This document shows, one piece after another, positions 6,673 to 12,400 of a DNA stretch of 12,400 nucleotides. The DNA comes from Gammaproteobacteria bacterium (GTDB taxonomy: Bacteria > Pseudomonadota > Gammaproteobacteria > DAOWEP01). The stretch spans positions 1-12,400 of the forward strand of contig DAOWEP010000136.1 in NCBI GenBank assembly GCA_030638455.1. Direction: 5' to 3'. Made by a program: the position numbers and the translations under genes. Numbering within the stretch: position 1 is the stretch's first letter; each line of letters opens with the position of its first letter. Under the pieces are notes generated by a model. The model was not told the DNA's origin. It saw only the letters and a list, made by a program, of their open reading frames with translations, and did not search any database.

Positions 6673-6712
6673 GGGTAATTATACAATGATTGTTTTATAA
6701 TACAAATTACCC
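6673..6712 (-). promoter_or_regulatory. tetR promoter embedded in a 40-bp inverted repeat
   Basis: The region is bounded by perfect 8-bp arms GGGTAATT (6673-6680) and AATTACCC (6705-6712). On the minus strand it contains TTGTAT (6700-6705), a 16-base spacer and TATAAT (6678-6683), a strong sigma-70-like pair whose start would fall on or next to the A of the tetR ATG. Inside lie the dyad ACAAT-G-ATTGT (6683-6693), and TTGTATTAT and TTGTATAAT as near-identical direct repeats 19 bases apart. The 11-mer at 6677-6687 recurs, inverted, in front of the ene-reductase gene. All of this fits an autoregulated TetR operator. Confidence 0.6.
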
Positions 6713-6886
6713 TTCACAATATAGTACTTTGAGTCTAATATGGTTAATAAATATAACGAGTTAGATTTTAGGCCTAAGGCATATGATTCTGATTCAATGT
6801 GACCAGAACCCCATTTTCTCACAAATAGATCAGGGTAATATGAGTTGATCGGGAACCAGGTCTAATAAAAGAGGATTAACGACAGA
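6713..6886. promoter_or_regulatory. Divergent intergenic region upstream of the EAL-HDOD gene
   Basis: This AT-rich spacer separates tetR from the plus-strand EAL-HDOD gene and should hold the promoter of the latter. A 10-bp perfect palindrome TTAGGCCTAA sits at 6768-6777. I cannot pick out a convincing -35/-10 pair, and nothing here looks coding. Confidence 0.35.
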
Positions 6887-8092
6887 ATGTCAGAAATCTA
6901 CGTAGGCAGACAGCCAATATATAATCAAAACCTGGATGTATATGGGTATGAATTGTTATTCAGGAATAGCGATAACAATGCGGTCTCTTTTGATGGAATT
7001 ACACCGGATGATGCGACTTCCACAACTATTGTTAATAGTTTTTTTGAGTTTGGTCTCGAGAAGCTGGTAGGGACGGGATTTGCGTTTATAAATCTGACTG
7101 AGAAGTTCCTACTAGAAGATGATGCTTTACCAATAGGGCCCAGCCAGGTAGTGCTTGAAATACTGGAGGACGTTCCGATTAACGATGAGTTGATAAAATC
7201 GGTTGAGCGGCTTTCCGGGCTGGGTTTTACTATTGCTCTCGATGATTATGTCTATAATCCAGCGCACAGACCCCTGGTGGCTATGGCTGATATCATAAAA
7301 ATAGATATTATGGCGTTAAGCCAGAAGGATGTAATAGAGCACGTCAATATACTTAAAGAATATAAAGCAAAGTTATTGGCAGAGAAAATTGAAACCAGAG
7401 ATGAGTATGATTTTTGTTTTGAACTTGGTTTTGATTATTTCCAGGGATATTTTCTCAGTCGGCCTCGTATTATTAAGGGCAAGACTCTGCCTACCAACAA
7501 GCTAGCAGCAATCAATATGTTAGTTACTTTGCAAAATCCAGATGCCGAGATCGATGAGCTTGAAAAACAAATAAGCGTTGACGTATCCATGAGTTATAAA
7601 CTACTGAAGTGCATTAACTCGGCTTATTATAGTTTGCCACGTAAAGTAGATTCAATTAAACAGGCAATTGTATTGTTGGGGCGGAGGCAGATAAACAGTA
7701 TAGTATCTTTGTTAGCGCTATCTAATACAGAGGACATGCCTCTAGAGGTAATTCATCTAGCTATGGTGCGCGCAAAAATGTGCGAATTCCTTGCAAATGC
7801 AGCTGGTCTGAAGCCAGCAGAGACCTACTTTACTGTTGGCCTGCTTTCAGCACTGGATATAATCATGGAACGTGACCTGGCTGAATTGATTGCACCATTG
7901 CCGCTAAGTGATGATGTTGTAGATGCGTTATTGCACAGGAAAGGGGCATTAGGTGATGCACTTACCTGTGTGCTTGCCTATGAGGTATCGGATTTTGAGA
8001 ACGTAAGATTCCAGGATCTTGATGCGAATGATATTAATGCCGCCAGATTTGAATCTGTTAACTGGTCTAATATGCTTATGGAATCGCTTTGA
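6887..8092 (+). CDS. EAL and HDOD domain signalling protein
   Basis: A 401-residue cytoplasmic protein. The N-terminal half (about 1-195) is an EAL domain: it opens with VGRQPIYNQNLDVYGYELLFR, where the signature EAL reads ELL (Glu22), and has INLTEKF, LEILEDV, a LDDY loop, LLAEKIE and the closing QGYFLSRP. The C-terminal half (about 200-390) is an HDOD domain (LLKCINSAYYSLPRKVDSIKQAIVLLGRRQINSIVSL). Proteins of this architecture are linked to cyclic di-GMP signalling, chemotaxis or motility, and many are not active phosphodiesterases. The ELL signature and the single LDDY in place of a longer DDFG-type loop leave catalysis doubtful here. GAGG lies 12 bases before the ATG, a long spacing. No partner is adjacent except the chemoreceptor 6 kb away. 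Confidence 0.93.
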   Translation: MSEIYVGRQPIYNQNLDVYGYELLFRNSDNNAVSFDGITPDDATSTTIVNSFFEFGLEKLVGTGFAFINLTEKFLLEDDALPIGPSQVVLEILEDVPINDELIKSVERLSGLGFTIALDDYVYNPAHRPLVAMADIIKIDIMALSQKDVIEHVNILKEYKAKLLAEKIETRDEYDFCFELGFDYFQGYFLSRPRIIKGKTLPTNKLAAINMLVTLQNPDAEIDELEKQISVDVSMSYKLLKCINSAYYSLPRKVDSIKQAIVLLGRRQINSIVSLLALSNTEDMPLEVIHLAMVRAKMCEFLANAAGLKPAETYFTVGLLSALDIIMERDLAELIAPLPLSDDVVDALLHRKGALGDALTCVLAYEVSDFENVRFQDLDANDINAARFESVNWSNMLMESL

Positions 8093-8119
8093 GCTTATCT
8101 GTGCTCGAAAGGAGTCAAT

Positions 8120-8167
8120 GTGGCGAGTTTGCTCAACTTAGCAGGGACTTTACTTGCCAGTATTTAA
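8120..8167 (+). CDS. Possible 15-residue hydrophobic peptide
   Basis: In the gap after the EAL-HDOD gene, AAAGGAG (8108-8114) is followed after five bases by a GTG that opens a 15-codon frame ending in TAA. The peptide would be MASLLNLAGTLLASI, uniformly hydrophobic. The ribosome site is better than those of several real genes here, but so short a frame can arise by chance. An ATG two bases earlier opens only a seven-codon frame. It could be a leader or small membrane peptide. Confidence 0.25.
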   Translation: MASLLNLAGTLLASI

Positions 8168-8199
8168 AATGAAAGATTAGCTTATAAAAGGAAGTATAT

Positions 8200-8712
8200 T
8201 TGCAAACACTAAACCGACTGATTGCATTATGTATTGCTATAGCTATTAGCGGTGTATTGGTTAGTTGTACAGCAAGAGTCCATTCTAAACCGGGCACGGA
8301 AACAACAATCATTCTTACCCGTCATGCAGAAAGGACAATCATTACAAAAATCCTTACTGACAGGGGGCGTGCAAGGGCAAAAGAGCTGGTTAAAACCGTA
8401 GGTGATATGAAGATTACTGCCATCTATAGCCCTGATCTGGTGCGTAATCTTGATACTGTAAGGCCGTTGGCAAAACATCTGGGGATAGATATTACAGTTG
8501 TGAGTAGTAAGCCGGAGGTAGATGAGATTGTAGAAACCATGCTTACCAGGCATGCAGGTGAAATTGTCCTGTGGGTGGGCAATACTGCTAACCTGAGCGG
8601 AATTTATTATGCATTGGGTGGAGAAGGAGAAGCGCCGGATAATTTTGGAGATTTATTTATCCTGAAAATTAAGGATCAAGGGTTTCCTGAGGTCATCAAA
8701 AAGAAATACTGA
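8200..8712 (+). CDS. Lipoprotein of the histidine phosphatase fold, probably catalytically impaired
   Basis: A 170-residue protein starting at a TTG (8200) with a good AAAAGGAAG ribosome site. A hydrophobic signal ends in LVSC, a lipobox with Cys23 as the lipidated residue, so it should be anchored in an outer or inner membrane facing the periplasm. The mature part resembles the phosphoglycerate-mutase/SixA-like branch of histidine phosphatases: TRHAER contains the phospho-accepting His42 and Arg, and IYSPDLVRNLDT matches the second arginine motif. The second catalytic histidine, normally in a VGHSNT context, is replaced: the sequence reads VGNTANLSG, with Asn128 at that place. It may therefore be inactive or use another acid. 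No functional partner is obvious among its neighbours; it converges on moaA. Confidence 0.85.
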   Translation: MQTLNRLIALCIAIAISGVLVSCTARVHSKPGTETTIILTRHAERTIITKILTDRGRARAKELVKTVGDMKITAIYSPDLVRNLDTVRPLAKHLGIDITVVSSKPEVDEIVETMLTRHAGEIVLWVGNTANLSGIYYALGGEGEAPDNFGDLFILKIKDQGFPEVIKKKY

Positions 8713-8717
8713 GCTTC

Positions 8718-8739
8718 ATAGACTACAGCATGTGTCTAT
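8718..8739. terminator. Weak hairpin between convergent genes
   Basis: ATAGAC, a one-base bulge and ACA pair with TGT and GTCTAT around a GCA loop, giving a nine-pair stem just after the stop of the lipoprotein gene. There is no T-run on either strand after it, so it is not a classical Rho-independent terminator. It may still stall polymerase or protect the 3' end. Confidence 0.25.
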
Positions 8740-8822
8740 AAAGTGGGATTCAATAAAAATGGGCAATCTTGGGTAACCCCTGGTTTCTGTTTCCGCGCGC
8801 CAGATCTTTTGGTCTAACGCTA

Positions 8823-9836
8823 CTACCCACCAGTCATGGACATAAAACGTACTACCTGCCCCGGCTTTTCGTTGAATTCGTGGCGTTCTGGCTTCAGGGT
8901 AATGGCGTGCAGTATGGCATCTTGCAGTTCTGCATCGGTTATGCCATTTCTCAGGAGGGGCCGTAACTCGAATTTATGATCCTGACCCAGGCACATATAG
9001 AGCGTGCCATCTACCGCAAGACGTACACGGTTACAGGTTTCGCAGAAGTGCTGTGATATAGGGGTAATAAAACCAATACGTAAATCAGTTCCAGCAACCT
9101 GTTTGTAACGAGCGGGTCCACCACCTGGCATCACCCCGGGGATAAGTTCAAACCTTTTCGAGAGTCTTTCCTCTACCTCACGCAGGCTTAAATAATATTT
9201 TTTTGCATTACGCCCGGTATCCCCAATGGGCATGGTTTCTATAAAGCGCAATGTAAAATCGTGCTCGATACAGAATTCAACCATGTCCTCAAATTCATCG
9301 TCATTGATTCCCTTCATGGCAACCATATTGATCTTGATGGGATGAAACCCAGCCTCTTTAGCGGCCATTAGTCCTTCCATCACCTTCTCAAGCTTGCCCT
9401 GGGTAATATCCTTGAACCTTTTGGGTTTTAAGCTATCGAGGCTGGCATTGATACGGGTTATTCCGGCAGTCTTCAAAGAGATGGCCTGTGTTGTAAGCCG
9501 TGTAGCATTTGTGGACAAGGACAGGTCTTCTATACCGGGTAAGCGCGATAATCGGCCTGCAAGCTCAGGCAGATTTTTTCGGACCAGAGGTTCACCGCCG
9601 GTTATGCGAACTCTGCTTGTGCCAAGAGAAGCAAATGCACGGATGACGCGTTCTATTTCGTCATGGGTTAACCAGTGTTCGGGTTCTTCATAATCCTTGA
9701 AGTCTTTTGGCATGCAATAAAAGCAACGCAGGTTACACTGGTCAGTGACTGACAGTCTTACATATTCAATTTTTCTGCCGAAAGGATCGGTCAGGTTTTG
9801 TTTCATATGCTTTGGTTCCATCTGTCTTGATTGCAT
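8823..9836 (-). CDS. moaA: GTP 3',8-cyclase, molybdenum cofactor biosynthesis protein MoaA
   Basis: MoaA is the radical-SAM enzyme that makes the first committed precursor of molybdopterin from GTP, together with MoaC. All hallmarks are present in 337 residues. The N-terminal SAM cluster motif is CNLRCFYC (Cys34, Cys38, Cys41), followed by the GGEP motif in RITGGEPLVR. The C-terminal GTP-binding cluster has Cys265, Cys268 and Cys282 in a CX2CX13C pattern, and the tail ends in Gly-Gly as required for MoaA. Three in-frame ATG codons lie at the start (residues 1, 6, 11); none has a strong ribosome site. It lies 75 bases after a small thioredoxin-like gene and near a DNR-like regulator. That suggests the cofactor is needed for nitrate reductase or another anaerobic molybdoenzyme. 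No moaC is in view. Confidence 0.97.
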   Translation of the reverse strand: MQSRQMEPKHMKQNLTDPFGRKIEYVRLSVTDQCNLRCFYCMPKDFKDYEEPEHWLTHDEIERVIRAFASLGTSRVRITGGEPLVRKNLPELAGRLSRLPGIEDLSLSTNATRLTTQAISLKTAGITRINASLDSLKPKRFKDITQGKLEKVMEGLMAAKEAGFHPIKINMVAMKGINDDEFEDMVEFCIEHDFTLRFIETMPIGDTGRNAKKYYLSLREVEERLSKRFELIPGVMPGGGPARYKQVAGTDLRIGFITPISQHFCETCNRVRLAVDGTLYMCLGQDHKFELRPLLRNGITDAELQDAILHAITLKPERHEFNEKPGQVVRFMSMTGG

Positions 9837-9859
9837 CTGTACGTACAGCGTGAATTATA

Positions 9860-9901
9860 ATCCAATTGGATAGCAATACTACATACTAATAGTATTAGTA
9901 T
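9860..9901. repeat. Two perfect palindromes upstream of moaA
   Basis: ATCCAATTGGAT (9860-9871) is a perfect 12-bp palindrome. ATACTAATA-G-TATTAGTAT (9883-9901) is a perfect 19-bp dyad around one base, with nine-base arms. Both lie in the 75-base gap between the thioredoxin-like gene and moaA. On the minus strand a TATAAT follows the first palindrome, so moaA may have its own promoter controlled by a protein that binds these sites. Neither has the FNR pattern. Confidence 0.55.
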
Positions 9902-9911
9902 TCTTCTATGT

Positions 9912-10172
9912 TCAGGGCGCTACTGCTTTAAGATTGTCGATAATCGCCATTGCCCTCTCTTTATCCGGGGACCCTACCGCTATAACCTTGTTATCTACCA
10001 GTAATACAGGGAATACTTTTAGATCATGTTCTTCGGCTAGTTTTAATCCCTTTTTTGTGCCGTGTTCAACAACTTCAAATTCAAGCCCGTATTGCTCGCT
10101 AAGCTCTCGCCATGTGCTTATTGTGCGGGCGCAGGTTGTACAGTTATCCGTAAGAATAAGTTGTAATTTCAT
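9912..10172 (-). CDS. Small thioredoxin-like protein with a CTTC motif
   Basis: An 86-residue protein of the thioredoxin/glutaredoxin fold. It opens with a beta strand LQLILTD and the redox motif NCTTCAR (Cys11, Cys14), has a strand EFEVVEH, then the cis-proline region VFPVLLVDNKVI and a C-terminal helix. Such minimal thioredoxins reduce disulfides or act as small redox carriers; the exact partner is unknown. The ATG is at 10170-10172 without a clear ribosome site. It is transcribed towards moaA and diverges from the DNR-like gene across a 140-base region holding an FNR/DNR-type box, so it could share anaerobic control. Confidence 0.85.
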   Translation of the reverse strand: MKLQLILTDNCTTCARTISTWRELSEQYGLEFEVVEHGTKKGLKLAEEHDLKVFPVLLVDNKVIAVGSPDKERAMAIIDNLKAVAP

Positions 10173-10257
10173 AATCTTATGTATTGAGTTAGGTATAGAC
10201 CGTTTTACCCAAGATAGTTAAAGAAGGCAAAAATAGCATTTGTTCTTATGGTATGCT

Positions 10258-10271
10258 TTGATTGAAGTCAA
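10258..10271 (+). promoter_or_regulatory. FNR/DNR-type binding box
   Basis: TTGAT-TGAA-GTCAA matches the FNR/ANR/DNR consensus (TTGAT-N4-ATCAA) at nine of ten defined positions. Its centre lies about 48 bases before the ATG of the DNR-like gene and about 92 before the ATG of the divergent thioredoxin-like gene. It could serve either promoter or both. A clean -10 at the distance expected for class II activation is not evident, so activation and repression are both possible. Confidence 0.65.
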
Positions 10272-10312
10272 TTTCTACATTTAAGTAACCTGTTGTTAGG
10301 AAACGGTAATAA

Positions 10313-10999
10313 ATGACCAATAGCCATCTCCCCAGTAAGGAAGAATTAAAATCAATTTACCTGTTTGAGGGACTGGATGACAAGCAACTCGATACAGTTA
10401 TAAAATCCATGTTGTGTATGACACTTGCAGCAAAGGAACGGCTGTTTGACTTTGGCGACACTGCAGAGCGGTTTTATTATGTAAAAAGTGGCCAGATAAA
10501 GCTGTTCCGTCTTTCAGAAAATGGTGACGAGAAAGTCATAGAGATAATCCGTGAAGGTGAGACCTTTGCCGAAGCGATTATGTTTATGAAAAAGAACATA
10601 TACCCGGTCAATTCGCAGGCCATAATGGCCTCTGAGATTTTCAGTTTTGATATGCAAATTTTTACCGAGCTGCTCCATGATTCCATCGATAGTTGTTTTA
10701 ACCTGATGGCATCAATGAGTAAGCGCCTACGGTTAAGAGTTGAAGATATCAATAATCTTTCACTACAGGATGCCACGCACAGACTGGTTGATTATCTTCT
10801 CCAGCAATTACCAGAGGGAGTTGAGGAGGCATCTGAAATTCATCTTAATACGCCAAAGAGTATTATTGCCTCTCAGCTTTCAATTCAGCCAGAGACCTTT
10901 TCTCGTATTTTGTCCAGGTTATCCAAAAAAGAGATGATATCTACCCATGGGAATACCATTACTTTGATGGATCTTCAGCGGTTGCGGGACGTTCTTTAG
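10313..10999 (+). CDS. dnr: DNR-like Crp/Fnr family transcriptional regulator
   Basis: A 228-residue regulator with a Crp/Fnr cyclic-nucleotide-like sensor domain (about 12-130) and a C-terminal helix-turn-helix (about 165-215). Sequences such as FYYVKSGQIKLFRLSENGDEKVIEIIREGETFAEA (residues 54 to about 88), YPVNSQA and LQDATHRLVDYLLQQLP are close to the DNR branch, which senses nitric oxide through heme and activates denitrification genes. The recognition helix carries PETFSRILSRL, whose E..SR residues fit TTGAT-type half sites, matching the box upstream. The N-terminal cysteines of an FNR iron-sulfur cluster are absent, which favours DNR over FNR. AGGA sits 11 bases before the ATG. It ends four bases from the stop of the convergent heme A synthase gene. 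The family is certain; the symbol is likely. Confidence 0.9.
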   Translation: MTNSHLPSKEELKSIYLFEGLDDKQLDTVIKSMLCMTLAAKERLFDFGDTAERFYYVKSGQIKLFRLSENGDEKVIEIIREGETFAEAIMFMKKNIYPVNSQAIMASEIFSFDMQIFTELLHDSIDSCFNLMASMSKRLRLRVEDINNLSLQDATHRLVDYLLQQLPEGVEEASEIHLNTPKSIIASQLSIQPETFSRILSRLSKKEMISTHGNTITLMDLQRLRDVL

Positions 11000-11003
11000 C
11001 CAC

Positions 11004-12047
11004 TCAGATGCTGGAGCCTGCGCGTAATTGATGATTTACAAGCAGTGCAAGCGTAAATAAAACAAGTGCCCCAGCCTGATGCGTTGCTGCCAGAGTAACA
11101 GGCACAGCAAGCAATAGTGTCGAAATTCCCAGACCTACCTGCATCGCCAGCATGATCAATAACAGGTTTAAGCCCAAGCGGGTTCTGTTGGATAAGGAAT
11201 AAGCGCGTGTCTTGAACCAGAATAACGGGATAAGGATACAAAGCAGGTATGCAATTATTCGGTGATTGAACTGAATGGTGGTCAGGTCTTCAAACAGGTT
11301 CAGGTGAAAAGGTTCCATGTTATAGAGGCTAGGTGGAAAAAACTGACCTGCCATTAGAGGAAAGGTATTGTAGGCCATCCCGGCGCGGGTACCAGCAACA
11401 AAACCTCCTGAAATAATCATGATAGCTACTACCGCAGTAATCAGTATCGAGAGATTTCTTATGCTTTTAATACCAGATACAGATGTATTTTTTGGCGTGG
11501 GTGAAATAAACCCGAGCGCGACCCAAAAGACATAGCCATAAATAGCAATTGCGGCTGAAAGGTGTGCAGTTAAACGGTATTGACTAACATGCGGGTTATT
11601 TACCAGCCCACTTTTTACCATGTACCACCCAAGCAGGCCCTGTAGTCCACCCAGAATGAACATAATGATAAACCTGGGCGTCATGTCCCTCCTGATTTTC
11701 TTTCGGGCAAGGAAATAAAGGAAAGGAACAAGAAAGCTTAGACCAATCAATCGTCCGAGAACCCGGTGTCCATATTCAAAGTAGAAGATGGTCTTGAACT
11801 CACCCAGATTCATATGCATGTTTTTCTTCTTGTATTCCGGAAACTGCTTGTATTTGTCGAATGTTTCCTGCCATTCAGACTCACCAATAGGCGGTATCAC
11901 ACCCACGATTGGTTTCCATTCCACCATGGAAAGTCCGGAGTGAGTCAGACGGGTTACCCCACCCAGAATCACCATGCTAAATATCAGGATACAGATGCAA
12001 AAAAGCCAGATGGCAATCTGGCGCTGGTTTGTACTGTCAGGATTCAT
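11004..12047 (-). CDS. ctaA: Heme A synthase, COX15/CtaA type
   Basis: This membrane enzyme converts heme O to heme A for aa3-type cytochrome oxidases. With 347 residues and about eight transmembrane helices it has the family's full length. The N-terminal block GGVTRLTHSGLSMVEWKP, the FYFEYGHRVLGR helix with its histidine, RLTAHLS, FNHRIIAY and ATHQAGA supply the conserved heme-coordinating histidines and are typical of the mitochondrial/proteobacterial COX15-like class, without the cysteine pair of the Bacillus type. I take the ATG at 12045-12047; an in-frame TTG at 12087 would add 14 residues but overlaps the upstream gene. No strong ribosome site is seen at either. It follows the 100-residue gene by 16 bases and is probably co-transcribed. 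It implies that the organism also respires with an aa3-type oxidase. Confidence 0.94.
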   Translation of the reverse strand: MNPDSTNQRQIAIWLFCICILIFSMVILGGVTRLTHSGLSMVEWKPIVGVIPPIGESEWQETFDKYKQFPEYKKKNMHMNLGEFKTIFYFEYGHRVLGRLIGLSFLVPFLYFLARKKIRRDMTPRFIIMFILGGLQGLLGWYMVKSGLVNNPHVSQYRLTAHLSAAIAIYGYVFWVALGFISPTPKNTSVSGIKSIRNLSILITAVVAIMIISGGFVAGTRAGMAYNTFPLMAGQFFPPSLYNMEPFHLNLFEDLTTIQFNHRIIAYLLCILIPLFWFKTRAYSLSNRTRLGLNLLLIMLAMQVGLGISTLLLAVPVTLAATHQAGALVLFTLALLVNHQLRAGSSI

Positions 12048-12063
12048 TGTTGATTGAATATGG

Positions 12064-12366
12064 TTATCTTTGAAATTCACTTGGGTCAATGGTTATGCCC
12101 AATGATCGTTTATCTATTGATAGCCCGGTTTTGTATTTCTGAAACCTGAATGTAACCATCTTGCCAATCGGGATCTCAAGTTCCTTGTCACCAGTCAAAT
12201 AGGTATAGTCCGTACCATCTACCGTAAGGGTATGGATATAATATGGCGGCATTCCGACCCATTTGGAATGAGGGCCATCTGTAGTGACCTTTTCCAGCAC
12301 ACCCTTGCCGATACTTTTTTCAGGTTTCTTTCCCGAACGTGAATAGTTGTTGAATTTTCCGGCCAT
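12064..12366 (-). CDS. Unrecognised 100-residue protein upstream of heme A synthase
   Basis: I do not recognise this protein. It begins MAGKFNNYSRSGKKPEKS, a basic and probably flexible tail. About 75 residues follow that look rich in beta strands (VLEKVTT, YYIHTLTVDGTDYTYLTG, KMVTFRFQKY, LGITIDP), as in a small beta barrel or OB-like fold, but this is a guess from residue patterns. There is no signal peptide, membrane segment or cysteine. No ribosome site is clear before the ATG at 12364. It lies directly upstream of the heme A synthase gene on the same strand, so the two may share a message. The start is 34 bases from the window edge. Confidence 0.7.
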   Translation of the reverse strand: MAGKFNNYSRSGKKPEKSIGKGVLEKVTTDGPHSKWVGMPPYYIHTLTVDGTDYTYLTGDKELEIPIGKMVTFRFQKYKTGLSIDKRSLGITIDPSEFQR

Positions 12367-12400
12367 AGGTATTTTCAGGGGTTATATCTGTTAAAGGTCA

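Noticed and set aside
12048..12089. TTG start for heme A synthase giving 14 more residues
   Set aside because: It overlaps the upstream gene, has no ribosome site, and the extra residues do not resemble the family; the ATG at 12045-12047 is closer to the expected N-terminus.
1..12400. CRISPR array, tRNA, rRNA, insertion sequence or integrase
   Set aside because: No regularly spaced repeats, cloverleaf-like sequence, ribosomal RNA stretch or recombinase motif was found on reading either strand; the only long repeat is the redoxin duplication.

Overview
The window looks like a stretch of a gammaproteobacterial chromosome of moderate GC. This is inferred from a DNR-type Crp/Fnr regulator beside moaA, a COX15-type heme A synthase, an EAL-HDOD protein and a YeeE/rhodanese sulfur cluster. 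That gene mix would suit a sulfur-metabolising, nitrate/nitrite-respiring bacterium, but the species cannot be named from the sequence. No rRNA, tRNA, CRISPR array, transposase or integrase is visible.

Layout. (1) Positions 1-743, minus strand: the 5' part of a methyl-accepting chemotaxis protein that has almost no periplasmic domain; it runs off the left edge. (2) Positions 965-1209, minus strand: an 82-codon broken piece of a peroxiredoxin-like gene. (3) Positions about 1296-4303, plus strand: a compact sulfur operon encoding a YeeE/YedE thiosulfate transporter, a 62-residue membrane-anchored peptide with two SPCG motifs, a His/Cys-rich protein of unknown function, and an exported two-domain rhodanese. 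(4) Positions 4310-6671, minus strand: a tetR - Old Yellow Enzyme - peroxiredoxin-like operon. Its last gene is the intact copy of the fragment at 965-1209. (5) Positions 6887-8712, plus strand: an EAL-HDOD signalling protein, a possible 15-codon peptide, and a lipoprotein of the histidine phosphatase fold that lacks its second catalytic histidine. (6) Positions 8823-10172, minus strand: moaA preceded by a small CxxC thioredoxin-like gene. (7) Positions 10313-10999, plus strand: a DNR-like regulator with an FNR/DNR-type box in front of it. (8) Positions 11004-12366, minus strand: heme A synthase preceded by an unrecognised 100-residue protein.

The most informative structural point is that the sulfur operon lies exactly between two same-strand copies of one redoxin gene. 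One copy is truncated and one is complete; they are about 86% identical over 245 bp without a gap. This suggests the operon arrived or was duplicated together with the redoxin gene. The second is a shared 11-bp motif (ATTGTATAATT or its complement) in the likely promoters of both tetR and the Old Yellow Enzyme gene. It is a good candidate for the TetR operator, and the tetR message looks leaderless. The third is the trx-moaA / dnr divergent region, whose box matches the FNR consensus at 9 of 10 positions and suggests control by oxygen or nitric oxide.
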